Assembly: GCA_937873455.1 (NCBI GenBank)
Contig: CALMYG010000176.1
Coordinates: 1 to 64,000 of the forward strand
Length of the DNA: 64,000 nucleotides
Reading direction: 5' to 3'
Source: an uncultured Verrucomicrobiota bacterium
GTDB lineage: Bacteria > Verrucomicrobiota > Kiritimatiellia > CAIVKH01
Shown here: piece after piece, positions 44,653-52,699 of the stretch
Layout of the letters: the number at the start of each line of letters is the position of its first letter
How positions within the stretch are numbered: position 1 is the first letter of the stretch
The notes under the pieces: model-generated
What the model saw: only the letters and a program-made list of their open reading frames with translations
Databases searched by the model: none
What the model was told of the DNA's origin: nothing
Program-made: the position numbers and the translations under genes

Positions 44653-45119
44653 GCAATCAAGGATTGACTGTATTGAACAGGATGATCGGGCCAAAGACTC
44701 AAGTCTATCGGCCCGGGGTACTGCAGCGAGTCGTGCGCCAGGTCGCGGACGCCGAGGAAGCGCGCCGTCAATTGCTGACCTTCGGGGGGCGGGGTTGGTT
44801 TCAAGATGTAACTTCCTGCCGCTTGGTTCTTTCCGGGGAAGAATGGCAAGGAGCTGGCGCAACCATCCTTCAGGCCGAAGCAGTTAAAGGAAACCAAAGC
44901 CTCCACGTGCGGAACACGGATGGGCGGTGGGAGATCATTTCATTGACTGAAACTGACGATCCGGCCGGCATTCTGCGCTCCGAGTCGTTCGTATCGACTG
45001 ATGAGCGCTGGCGCCTGCTTTACACTGTGTCCTACTCACTTGAAGCCATGGACGGCCACGATGAGTGGCGGCCTTATGCCTATCGATTATGCGATATCGA
45101 GGAGACCCACCATGCCTAA
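44649..45119 (+). CDS. csx19: Csx19-like type III-D subunit
   Basis: A 156-residue protein with FGGRGWFQDVTSCRLVLSGEEW and a C-terminal DEWRPYAYRLCDI stretch. Size and place between the double Cas7 gene and the large RAMP gene fit Csx19, an accessory component found almost only in type III-D. Sequence support is weaker than positional support. It overlaps both neighbours. Confidence 0.6.
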   Translation: MSNQGLTVLNRMIGPKTQVYRPGVLQRVVRQVADAEEARRQLLTFGGRGWFQDVTSCRLVLSGEEWQGAGATILQAEAVKGNQSLHVRNTDGRWEIISLTETDDPAGILRSESFVSTDERWRLLYTVSYSLEAMDGHDEWRPYAYRLCDIEETHHA

Positions 45120-47349
45120 TCCACCACTGGACTACATCCCCTCACCCTATTACTTCGTCCCGCTTGCGGAAAAGGTCAACGCGCCGCCCGATGCCCAGTC
45201 GGTTTCCATGGATGTCCCCTTCAAGGACGGCATCAACGGATGGCTTGAACTCGAAGTAACCGCGAAAACCCCGATATATATCCGAAATGGCGGACATTAT
45301 CCGGAAGACAACGCAACACGCCTTGAGATGGATGAATACAAAAACTTCTACCAGGTGTATCCCGGTGGTCCCTACGCCATACCCGGAACCTCCATAAAAG
45401 GCGCCATTCGGAATGTGCTCGAAATCGCCACCTTCAGCCGCCTGAACCGCGTGGATAACCACAGGTACTCGGTCCGCGATTTGAGAAATCCGGATCGCAA
45501 GCTGTATTTGGATCATATGTCCACAGACACAACTCCCTATACCCCAAAAGTAAAGGCTGGTTGGCTTTCCATTAACGCTTCGCGGAGATGGACCGTCGAA
45601 CCCTGCTCGTTTGCCCGTGTGGAACAATCGGATATAGAAAGCTTGATCCGGAAGCATAAATCCCTCGGGCGGAAACAGGAATTAGCGGATAAGTATGCAC
45701 AAATGGGCAATCAGCTTGAAGTCTTCTTTAATGTTGATCCCAAAACGGTCCACATCAACCATTCCTGCGGGCCACTTTGCTACACTCGTGTAACACAAAT
45801 CCGTTTCGGAGGACCGACCGATAGTGCGCACCCTCTCAAGGGCAAACTTGTGCTTACAGGACAGCCCTCCAATCGAAGTGATAAGCCGAACCCCGGGAAG
45901 AGTCGTGGTAAACACATGGAGTTCATCTTCTATAATGATTCGAACGACCATATTGATGTTGAACATATTCGCAGGGAGTTCGAGTTTGTGCACTCGACAG
46001 CTTCAGACAAACCCAATGATCAATGGCGATTCTGGCGTGGAAAGTTGATGAAGGACGGACGGGTTCCCGTATTCTACTTGGAGGAAAATCGAAGCATTGT
46101 CTCCATGGGACTGGCCATGATGTATCGCTTGCCCTACAAGCATACCATTCATGATGCAATCCAAAATACATCGTCGTTTCATCTGGAAGATCCGGGCAAG
46201 GCACCGGACTTTGCCGACACCTTGCTGGGGTATGTTACAGGGGAAAAGGCTCTGCGTGGACGCATTCAGTTCGAGCCATTGCTGGCGGATGAAAACGCAA
46301 AAACCATTGAAAACATCCCAAAGACTGTTCTCGGCGGACCTAAACCATCGTATTATCCGAACTACATAGAACAGAAGTCAAATCAGGATGGGCGACTCAA
46401 AGGCAACTATCAAACCCTGATGCACGAGAAGAGCCGAATCCGGGGATGGAAGCGGTATGTTGTGCGCACCAGCCCCTTGAATAATCAAGAATTGCCCAAA
46501 GTGCCATTAAAGAGCAATGGCAGGGAGAATCTTGATGTCGCCACGACCTTTCGGCCCTTGGAGGCGGGGACGGCATTTCGTGGACGCGTCTACTTTCACA
46601 ATTTACGACCTCATGAGCTGGGTGCTCTCACATGGGTGCTCACCTGGGGCGGCAAGGAAAAGCATTGCCACCAGATCGGCATGGCCAAACCGCTCGGCTT
46701 TGGAGCAGTAACCATTAAAGTTGACGCCGACAAATCCCGCCTCGTTGCAAATGAACCCAGTACTTCTCCGCCCGACCTAAACGCATGCATGGAATCTTTC
46801 GTACAAGTGATGGACGGCATTGTAGGCGAAAAGACCGGGTCATGGATGAGCAGCCCCCAAATGAAGGAGCTTCTCGCTCTTGCCGATCCAGCGCGATCCG
46901 ACCGCATTGACTCCGAGCGCCTCCGCTATCCCGTGCTCGATCCGGGTGCGAATACAAACGATTTCAGCCAAGCCAAGGATAAGCGGAATCCGCCTCTCTG
47001 CCTATTGCAATACACGGAAATCCCTCAAAACAAAACTCCAGTGACCACCTCCACCAAAGGAGTGGGTGCGCTCAAACCCATGGATCTGTCTCCCATCGGA
47101 CTATTCATTAATAGACTAACTAGAAAAGAAGTTTCGCACGGAAATATTCCAAAAGAGGTTAAGAAGCTAATCAGTCAAAAGCCGGATATTACGGAAGCAA
47201 GCCAACTGAATGAATCACTCATCGCGTTTCGTAATCAGGCTTGTCGCAAGAGACCGCCATACGGTACCAATCCGCTTTGGGAAGCAACCGACATCCTGGA
47301 GGAATATGTGCGCCACGTGAAAACGACCAACCTATCCGAACCCCCATGA
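45112..47349 (+). CDS. Large type III RAMP protein (TIGR03986-like Cas7 with insertion)
   Basis: A 745-residue RAMP. The N-terminus IPSPYYFVPLAEKVNAPP followed by GWLELEVTAKTPIYIRNGG is characteristic of the TIGR03986 family. AIPGTSIKGAIRNVLEIA is the PGSSxKG-type motif. A long insertion follows with CGPLCYTRV, and a late LGALTWVLTWGG / MAKPLGFGAVTI carries the glycine loop. It corresponds to the Cas7-insertion subunit of III-D2 complexes, which contacts the 3' part of crRNA. The ATG at 45112 has an AGGAG site and lies inside the csx19 end. Confidence 0.8.
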   Translation: MPNPPLDYIPSPYYFVPLAEKVNAPPDAQSVSMDVPFKDGINGWLELEVTAKTPIYIRNGGHYPEDNATRLEMDEYKNFYQVYPGGPYAIPGTSIKGAIRNVLEIATFSRLNRVDNHRYSVRDLRNPDRKLYLDHMSTDTTPYTPKVKAGWLSINASRRWTVEPCSFARVEQSDIESLIRKHKSLGRKQELADKYAQMGNQLEVFFNVDPKTVHINHSCGPLCYTRVTQIRFGGPTDSAHPLKGKLVLTGQPSNRSDKPNPGKSRGKHMEFIFYNDSNDHIDVEHIRREFEFVHSTASDKPNDQWRFWRGKLMKDGRVPVFYLEENRSIVSMGLAMMYRLPYKHTIHDAIQNTSSFHLEDPGKAPDFADTLLGYVTGEKALRGRIQFEPLLADENAKTIENIPKTVLGGPKPSYYPNYIEQKSNQDGRLKGNYQTLMHEKSRIRGWKRYVVRTSPLNNQELPKVPLKSNGRENLDVATTFRPLEAGTAFRGRVYFHNLRPHELGALTWVLTWGGKEKHCHQIGMAKPLGFGAVTIKVDADKSRLVANEPSTSPPDLNACMESFVQVMDGIVGEKTGSWMSSPQMKELLALADPARSDRIDSERLRYPVLDPGANTNDFSQAKDKRNPPLCLLQYTEIPQNKTPVTTSTKGVGALKPMDLSPIGLFINRLTRKEVSHGNIPKEVKKLISQKPDITEASQLNESLIAFRNQACRKRPPYGTNPLWEATDILEEYVRHVKTTNLSEPP

Positions 47350-48755
47350 AAACCATCCTCACTACCGTAGGCACCTCGATCGCCCAGAGCTGTAAAATCC
47401 TGGGCGAGTACCAGCGCAAGGCGACAACGTGGGAAGACCGGGCGGATGATCTGCGTGAGCAGATCAACCTCCGGTTGGCCGGCATGGACTTGACCACCGA
47501 CGGCGGCCGGAGCGCAGCCTCGGCGGAAATCAATTCGCTGAACCGGCTCGGAGTCGGACCGGAGGATCGGGTGGTTCTACTCGCGACCGATACCGCAGAT
47601 GGCCGGGCCTGTGCGGAAATCCTTAAACAAACGTTGACGACGATCTTCTCCCTGCCCGCCGGACAGGTGATCCTCCACCGTATTCCCGGCCTGCAGGTGC
47701 GCGATGCGGAGCGGTTGCGCACTGAGGGGTTGGTCCGGTTTGTGGATATCGTCACTTCCTACATCGAAAACCCGCAATACCGTCACGGCGGGGAAATCAT
47801 TCTCAACCCCACTGGCGGCTACAAGGGCATTGTACCCTTCCTCGCCGCCATCGGCATGATCTTCAAGCTGAAGACCGTCTATGTGTTCGAGTTCGCCAAC
47901 GCCCTCATCACACTGCCGCCCCTGCCGGTCAGTTTTGACCTGCACTTGTACGAGCGTGCCGCCCCGGCGCTGGAATATATCCACGCCGAAGGAGCGGTAC
48001 CGGAGGCCCGGTTTTTTGACCGCATCCGCGACTACCAGCCCCACGAACACGACCTGTTTCTCGGCTTTGTCGAATCGGATGACACCGGGATGGTCACCCT
48101 GTCGCCCCTGGCCTGCGTCTTGCTCCGCATTTCCGAGCAAGGGATTCGGAACATTCTGCTGTCACCCAAAGCGGCCGACGCGCTGGAAAGCGCCGACGGC
48201 CTGAAAAAACTGGCGTTGCAACGTCTATTATTGCGTTTATCAGATCCGGTTTGGCGCAGCATTCATATTCATGCCGTGCAGGGATGCGACCTGGAGGTTT
48301 ACAAGCCGGGAAATGTCGCCGAGCGCGCCCTCTGCATCACCCGCGACGACCACGTGCATGTGTGCGAACTGATGACCGACCATGATGACTACGAGCGCAA
48401 GTTGGGCACCTGTCGACGCAACCAGTACCCGTTTAAGGATTTCACCCTCTGGGAGCCCGACGTGCCGGCCGATGATATCGAGACCAGCTATGCCGCAACC
48501 CTGGAGGCTGAACTGGAATCCTGCCGGAACCAAGTCCGGATCCTCTCCGCGAGTACCGGCGCCAAGGTCGGCGAAGCCAAAAAACGCTCACAGGAAACCG
48601 AGAACATGCTGCGCGACAAAGTCCGCCGTCTCAGCAACGAGAACGAAAAACTGGGCAAGGAAAACAAACAGTTGAAAGACCAGGTGTGGGATCTTCAACT
48701 GAAAATGTCCGGATTGGCCGAAGGCCCATCGCCGGCTACCGGCGACAAGGCTTAA
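47346..48755 (+). CDS. CARF-domain effector with RelE-like middle and coiled coil
   Basis: A 469-residue ancillary effector. Residues 1-170 are a CARF domain of the APE2256/TIGR02619 kind: ILTTVGTSIAQSC at the start and LNPTGGYKGIVPFLAAIGM as the second ligand-binding loop. After a short winged-helix-like segment, residues 300-380 (HIHAVQGCDLEVYK, ALCITRDDHVHVCEL, HDDYERKLGTCRRN) look like a RelE-fold toxin. The tail from about 400 is a charged coiled coil. Cyclic oligoadenylate binding would activate an RNase. An RxxxxH pattern (RSIHIH) is also present, so a HEPN-type reading cannot be fully excluded. Overlaps the RAMP stop by four bases. Confidence 0.65.
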   Translation: MKTILTTVGTSIAQSCKILGEYQRKATTWEDRADDLREQINLRLAGMDLTTDGGRSAASAEINSLNRLGVGPEDRVVLLATDTADGRACAEILKQTLTTIFSLPAGQVILHRIPGLQVRDAERLRTEGLVRFVDIVTSYIENPQYRHGGEIILNPTGGYKGIVPFLAAIGMIFKLKTVYVFEFANALITLPPLPVSFDLHLYERAAPALEYIHAEGAVPEARFFDRIRDYQPHEHDLFLGFVESDDTGMVTLSPLACVLLRISEQGIRNILLSPKAADALESADGLKKLALQRLLLRLSDPVWRSIHIHAVQGCDLEVYKPGNVAERALCITRDDHVHVCELMTDHDDYERKLGTCRRNQYPFKDFTLWEPDVPADDIETSYAATLEAELESCRNQVRILSASTGAKVGEAKKRSQETENMLRDKVRRLSNENEKLGKENKQLKDQVWDLQLKMSGLAEGPSPATGDKA

Positions 48756-48770
48756 CCCCCTCCCTGTTCC

Positions 48771-49625
48771 ATGGACAACCTCCCCCTCCTCTCCTCCGCC
48801 CTCCATCTTCATGCCGTCGAGGGGGTGGTGTATTTCGACCGACCGATGTGGGTGCGGCGCCTGGCGTCAGCGACGTTGCGGGGTTTTTCCGGGCACCGGT
48901 TGCGGGAACATTTCCCCGAGGTGTGCGATACTTATTTCAAGCCGGTCGCTGAGGGCAAGCCATCCGCCTGTGTCTTCCTGAATCTGGACACTTTCGCCTA
49001 TGAGGGCGAAACATTCCAGTTCCGGATCATATCCTGCGCGCCCGGACTGGATGTGATAACGACCATCCAGGAGGCGCTGGATCGGGGCCGGGGTTTGCCC
49101 TTCGGCAATCAGGGGGCACTACTTCAATATGTGGAGTGGCACGAAACGATCCGGCTCGCCTTTGAGGGCTACCACGGTCATAACCCGGAGGCTCGCATTA
49201 TCCTGGCGACACCGACGCAACTGCGCATCGCCAAGCGGACGATTTCGGAATACGAGATAAACTTGGCCCACATCGTCCGAGCCTGCGTGACCCGGCTGAA
49301 TGCCTTGAGCAAGGCCTATGGCAATGGCCTCCAACTGGAAGAGGCGCCGTATCTGGCGGAATCGGCCTTTGCGCGGGAAAGCGACCGGCGCCTTCGCTTT
49401 GTCACTCCAAAGCGTTGGTCCAGCACCCAGGATCAGGGAATCAACCTCGCCGGCGTCGTGGGCTCCATGCGTTACACGGGCGTCCATCCCAGCCTCACCG
49501 ATCTGCTTTACACCGCCAATGTCCTCCATGTCGGACGCCATACCAGCGAAGGATGCGGCCGGGTCATTGCCATTCCCGCGCGCGAAAAGTCGTATGACGG
49601 ATTGCCCAAAGACGATGAATGGTGA
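48771..49625 (+). CDS. cas6: Cas6 crRNA-processing endoribonuclease
   Basis: A 284-residue RAMP that processes the long CRISPR transcript. The C-terminal NVLHVGRHTSEGCGRVIAI is the Cas6 glycine-rich loop. The N-terminal VYFDRPMWVRRLASATLRGF region gives the first ferredoxin fold, and candidate catalytic histidines lie in the N-terminal half. It should cut at the foot of the CCGCC/GGCGG hairpin of the repeat. Last gene of the effector operon, 15 bases after the CARF gene. Confidence 0.8.
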   Translation: MDNLPLLSSALHLHAVEGVVYFDRPMWVRRLASATLRGFSGHRLREHFPEVCDTYFKPVAEGKPSACVFLNLDTFAYEGETFQFRIISCAPGLDVITTIQEALDRGRGLPFGNQGALLQYVEWHETIRLAFEGYHGHNPEARIILATPTQLRIAKRTISEYEINLAHIVRACVTRLNALSKAYGNGLQLEEAPYLAESAFARESDRRLRFVTPKRWSSTQDQGINLAGVVGSMRYTGVHPSLTDLLYTANVLHVGRHTSEGCGRVIAIPAREKSYDGLPKDDEW

Positions 49626-49691
49626 TCGTCCATGGCCCTTTGACCATCGTCCATCGTTATTTGTCCATCGTTCAACCCCTATACCGAATCC

Positions 49692-49712
49692 TTGTAAGTC
49701 ATTGTAAATCAA
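49692..49712. repeat. Paired site 2, GTAAGTCATTG element
   Basis: It matches 24378-24398 at 20 of 21 positions. It lies 67 bases after cas6, just past three short CCATCGT-type direct repeats (49650-49673). See the copy in the CRISPR leader. Confidence 0.5.
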
Positions 49713-49746
49713 CAAAAGCACCGTGGTTGAAGCGGTTGTGGACGCA

Positions 49747-50460
49747 TCATCGCGTACCGCTCACTTTCTTCTTTTTTGTCAACATGCCAATCGCCTTGCG
49801 GACATAGCCGCCCGCATTGTGGTTTGCCTGATGGCCCAGGCACGCAGCGCCGAAACGGGCGCCCCGGAGGTACTCGCGGTAAAAGTCGGTGTCGCGCATC
49901 CTGCGCACTCCGGCCGTTTGCAGGCGAGAAACCGTGATGATGCCGCTTATCACGCGGTCGACTAGCTCGCATGGCACGACATAACGGTAACGGTTCTTTT
50001 CAAGCGGATCGCAGTAACCGCATGAATCAAGTACGGATATACCCCGGTCGTCCATTCCGGAGATGACCACCCAGTGGAGTTGCCCGCCCGAGGGCGGCAG
50101 GGCCATGCCAATAGCCGGATGTCCGCGCTTGAGGTGCTGGTTAAGTTCTTCGCTGTAGCCATCGAAGGCATCGGCCAAGACCGCGGTGTCAAATCCATCC
50201 CAATAAAGAACCGCAAATATATCCATGGGCAGAACACCCAACGTATCGACCTCCATTTGGTTCATCCAGCCTTGTACATGTTCCCGGAACGGCATGCTGT
50301 CGGGCAGGATCTGGTGGTCCACCCCGAGATAGTGGCGCAACCCGTAATCACGAGGGCGAAGGTTGTAGAAGCGGTAGATGGTCCGGGCGGTGCAGTAACC
50401 ACAGGTGTAATGATCGAGCTGCGGGGTAACCCGGAGGCCTTTTATATGGATGGGCTTCAT
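49747..50460 (-). CDS. C39-like papain-fold cysteine peptidase
   Basis: A 237-residue cytosolic-looking protein. QLDHYTCGYCTARTIYRFY carries the candidate nucleophile Cys, as in C39/double-glycine peptidases, and GGQLHWVVISGMDD with SVLDSCGYCDPL provides the His and Asp. There is no transporter domain and no signal peptide. The C-terminus is lysine-rich. It overlaps the 62-residue membrane-protein gene upstream by ATGA, which fixes the start. A role in cutting an island protein is speculation. Confidence 0.6.
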   Translation of the reverse strand: MKPIHIKGLRVTPQLDHYTCGYCTARTIYRFYNLRPRDYGLRHYLGVDHQILPDSMPFREHVQGWMNQMEVDTLGVLPMDIFAVLYWDGFDTAVLADAFDGYSEELNQHLKRGHPAIGMALPPSGGQLHWVVISGMDDRGISVLDSCGYCDPLEKNRYRYVVPCELVDRVISGIITVSRLQTAGVRRMRDTDFYREYLRGARFGAACLGHQANHNAGGYVRKAIGMLTKKKKVSGTR

Positions 50461-50645
50461 ATCGATTCTGCCCCGGATCCAGATTTCATGTCGCGGACAC
50501 GTCGCCAGCCCTTTTCGACCTGGCGCCCCGTCCAACGCACCGCCCGACTGGCGTCGTCCACGGCACATGCCACGGGATTGATTTTGCCCTTGCTGTAGTA
50601 AAGTCCAGCAACAAATCCGGTGGTGATGGCAAGCAACATGTACAT
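50457..50645 (-). CDS. Micro membrane protein upstream of the peptidase
   Basis: A 62-residue protein with one TM helix at the start (MYMLLAITTGFVAGLYYSKG) and an amphipathic basic part (WTGRQVEKGWRRVRDMK). It is coupled to the peptidase gene by ATGA, so the two probably work together. No island promoter signal is visible upstream; AGGAG precedes the ATG. Confidence 0.5.
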   Translation of the reverse strand: MYMLLAITTGFVAGLYYSKGKINPVACAVDDASRAVRWTGRQVEKGWRRVRDMKSGSGAESI

Positions 50646-50710
50646 AATGAAGTTCTCCTGTTGAAATTTTATCGATTTCTCGAATATCGCTATACCCCGC
50701 TATTTCTCAT

Positions 50711-50911
50711 TTAATCCGCGTCCCCCTGACGACGCTTTTCATATGCACGCCGTAGAGCATACACCTTGACCACCGAGGATAGTATGTAGCCAACAGCGCC
50801 CAGGATAAAACCGATCGTCAACGCCGTGAAATGTCCTGAGGGCGGCTTGAACGTAAAGGCCGTGTACAGCCCAAGAATTATTCCAGTCAACAGGACGAAT
50901 AGTATTCTCAC
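50711..50911 (-). CDS. Two-TM micro membrane protein
   Basis: A 66-residue protein (RILFVLLTGIILGLYTAF after the start, then ALTIGFILGAVGYILSSVV) with two TM helices and a basic, charged tail (RRAYEKRRQGDAD). I start it at a GTG that overlaps the upstream stop (GTGA); an ATG 33 bases earlier in frame would run over the upstream gene. It resembles LapA/DUF1049-type small membrane proteins in layout. Confidence 0.5.
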   Translation of the reverse strand: MRILFVLLTGIILGLYTAFTFKPPSGHFTALTIGFILGAVGYILSSVVKVYALRRAYEKRRQGDAD

Positions 50912-51045
50912 CGGTATTTCTCCATTTTTGATCGCTTCCAGCATCGCACGCGGAAACAGGCGACGAATGCGTAGATCAAGCTTAATGAAACCATGGATAA
51001 ACCCGCCAACCAGGCCAAATGATCAGATAGCGCTTCCGGCGTCAT
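50908..51045 (-). CDS. 45-residue micro membrane protein
   Basis: A very short frame (MTPEALSDHLAWLAGLS...) with one TM helix (WLAGLSMVSLSLIYAFVACF) and a basic tail. It fits exactly between its neighbours, overlapping the upstream stop by ATGA and the downstream start by GTGA, which is good evidence that it is translated. Confidence 0.45.
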   Translation of the reverse strand: MTPEALSDHLAWLAGLSMVSLSLIYAFVACFRVRCWKRSKMEKYR

Positions 51046-51239
51046 GAGTGATCACCTCGATTAACGGATTGCTGAATTCTGGCCCGCGCCACCAGACACG
51101 TTCCCCAGATAAGCGAGGTTATGACCAAGCCACCCGCCAGGATCCACGCCATGGCAACCAAGGCCGAGAGATCAGGAACGCCCGGCTCGACAATCCAAAT
51201 TACCGGAATCAAAATACTTAAAAGCCACAGGATTTTCAT
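51042..51239 (-). CDS. Micro membrane protein, PDL-ITSLIWG family copy 1
   Basis: A 65-residue protein with two hydrophobic segments (MKILWLLSILIPVIWIV and AWILAGGLVITSLIWGTCLV). It is related to the 59-residue protein encoded just upstream: both have a PDL segment followed by ITSLIWG/ISSLIWG and a basic end. It leads a coupled run of three micro-genes and has an island promoter signal 36 bases upstream. Confidence 0.5.
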   Translation of the reverse strand: MKILWLLSILIPVIWIVEPGVPDLSALVAMAWILAGGLVITSLIWGTCLVARARIQQSVNRGDHS

Positions 51240-51274
51240 CACACTGTTATCTCCAACTTTTCATTTCAATGAAT

Positions 51275-51303
51275 AAGAAGCATGCCGGCCTGACTATTTC
51301 CGG
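51275..51303 (-). promoter_or_regulatory. Island promoter signal before the micro-gene run
   Basis: Coding strand: CCGGAAAT-N13-TGCTTCTT. It overlaps the last codons of the 59-residue gene, whose stop is inside the GGAAAT part. An ATG (MKSWR...) lies 10 bases after it but stops early; the 51239 start lies 35 bases after it. Confidence 0.55.
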
Positions 51304-51473
51304 TATTTGATTTTCGCCTGGACAATCAAACTGACGCCCCAGATCAACGAGGAGATGATGGCGCCGGCAACGAGAATGGTTGCGGCTTCACTAATGGGCG
51401 TCAGATCAGGGGTCGTCCTGGCCCAAAATCCAAGCGGGAGAAGTGCGGTATTGGCATCAAAGATTGTATTCAT
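51294..51473 (-). CDS. Micro membrane protein, PDL-ISSLIWG family copy 2
   Basis: A 59-residue protein (MNTIFDANTALLPLGF...) with one TM helix (ATILVAGAIISSLIWGVSLIV) and the basic end QAKIKYRK. It is a paralogue of the neighbouring 65-residue protein. AAGGAA precedes the ATG, and an island promoter signal lies 33 bases upstream. It is easily missed because of its length. Confidence 0.5.
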   Translation of the reverse strand: MNTIFDANTALLPLGFWARTTPDLTPISEAATILVAGAIISSLIWGVSLIVQAKIKYRK

Positions 51474-51506
51474 GTTGATATTCCTTATGGCTTGCTTTCA
51501 TGAATA

Positions 51507-51535
51507 AAGAAGCGGGAACGGGAAAGGATTTCCGG
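51507..51535 (-). promoter_or_regulatory. Island promoter signal before the 51294-51473 gene
   Basis: Coding strand: CCGGAAAT-N13-CGCTTCTT, a full consensus match, 33 bases before the ATG at 51473. A nearer ATG at 51501 opens only a 14-codon frame, which could be a leader peptide. Confidence 0.6.
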
Positions 51536-51553
51536 TTTTATCTTTGGCCTGAT

Positions 51554-52699
51554 TTAGCGGGATTGCCCTGCCCGTGTGGGTTTCCGGAGGATATCGAGCG
51601 CCATCAGCCGAGATGCCACCGCTTTGTCCTCCTCCCGCCCAACCGCATAAAGGTGTCCTGGGCCATGGGCAAAAGCCATTTGTTGCATCGAGTCTTCGTG
51701 CTCGACCGGCCATGCCTTGAGTAAACCCAGCCCCTGCTCCACCGACGTTACCTTTGCCTTCAGCATGCGCCGACCGAGCATGTCGCGACGGTCGTCTGAA
51801 TCAAATTCAATACCCAGACGCTTGGCTTCCGCCTTTTTACGCCGGGACAAGTAGTCGTTGGCGATCACGAGGGGCCGTCCGGGCTTCATGGCGACCACGG
51901 TATTGCCATCAGGTCCCATTTCCACTACGACCGCACGGGTGGACGATGCAAGCAGGATAAAGGCCGGTACGCACACGGGCGTGTTCCGGAGCGTTTCGAG
52001 CGCCTTGGTAAACGTATGGCAATGCTCAAAAACCCAGCGCAGAAGGTGCGCCGGTGGCCACTGGAGATTGGGGGCGGCATACATGAAAGCCTGGTTGATG
52101 GTGGCGCTGAACCTGCCCGGCTTGAAGCCGGAAAGAACCCCACTGCAACCGGGCCAGCCAATGCTGTAGAAATCACCGGCCGGGTTGTTCACATGATGTA
52201 AAAGCAAGCTATGGCGGCCAAGGCCGCCCAGAGGCCAATCCATGGAACGAACATGCACCATCCCAATACCCGGATAGATTCGGGCCCCGGCCGTGCAGGC
52301 CACTCCGGAGCGCTTGAGTTCATTGACCCTTTCTTGTAGCGCACCGGTAAAGATGTCAAACCGGTCCCGTAGGGAGGCAAGGTCTCTATTCCACACTTTT
52401 TCCATTCCATACAATCCGATCTGCTGGATTTCATAGATGTAATTGGAGACCACGCACGTGTTGTAATCCACCCTCATGATTCTGCTGGCTGCCTTGATCT
52501 CGGCGCGATAGGGATTCCGACCCTTGGTCAGCAATCGCAACAGGGACGCCACGATATCCACCGCGCCATGATCTTGAACAAAGGCAACCCCCCGCTTGGC
52601 CAGCATGGCTCCGCTCTTCCGGAGATATGAGGGTAATTGATCCCACCGGTTCTCCGGTGGCAATTCATAATCCATAGTGTAAACGGGCAATGACTTCAT
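51554..52699 (-). CDS. Ntn-hydrolase, acid ceramidase/NAAA-like
   Basis: A 381-residue protein. Residues 125-200 carry VACTAGARIYPGIG and MVHVRSMDWPLGG, matching the start of the mature chain in linear-amide C-N hydrolases (acid ceramidase, NAAA, choloylglycine hydrolase), where the Cys becomes the N-terminal nucleophile after self-cleavage. GCSGVLSGFKPGRFSATINQA supports this. The first 125 residues would be the pro-part. Such enzymes cut amide bonds of acylated lipids. Its start overlaps the MYG1-like stop by ATGA, so the pair is coupled. Confidence 0.65.
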   Translation of the reverse strand: MKSLPVYTMDYELPPENRWDQLPSYLRKSGAMLAKRGVAFVQDHGAVDIVASLLRLLTKGRNPYRAEIKAASRIMRVDYNTCVVSNYIYEIQQIGLYGMEKVWNRDLASLRDRFDIFTGALQERVNELKRSGVACTAGARIYPGIGMVHVRSMDWPLGGLGRHSLLLHHVNNPAGDFYSIGWPGCSGVLSGFKPGRFSATINQAFMYAAPNLQWPPAHLLRWVFEHCHTFTKALETLRNTPVCVPAFILLASSTRAVVVEMGPDGNTVVAMKPGRPLVIANDYLSRRKKAEAKRLGIEFDSDDRRDMLGRRMLKAKVTSVEQGLGLLKAWPVEHEDSMQQMAFAHGPGHLYAVGREEDKAVASRLMALDILRKPTRAGQSR

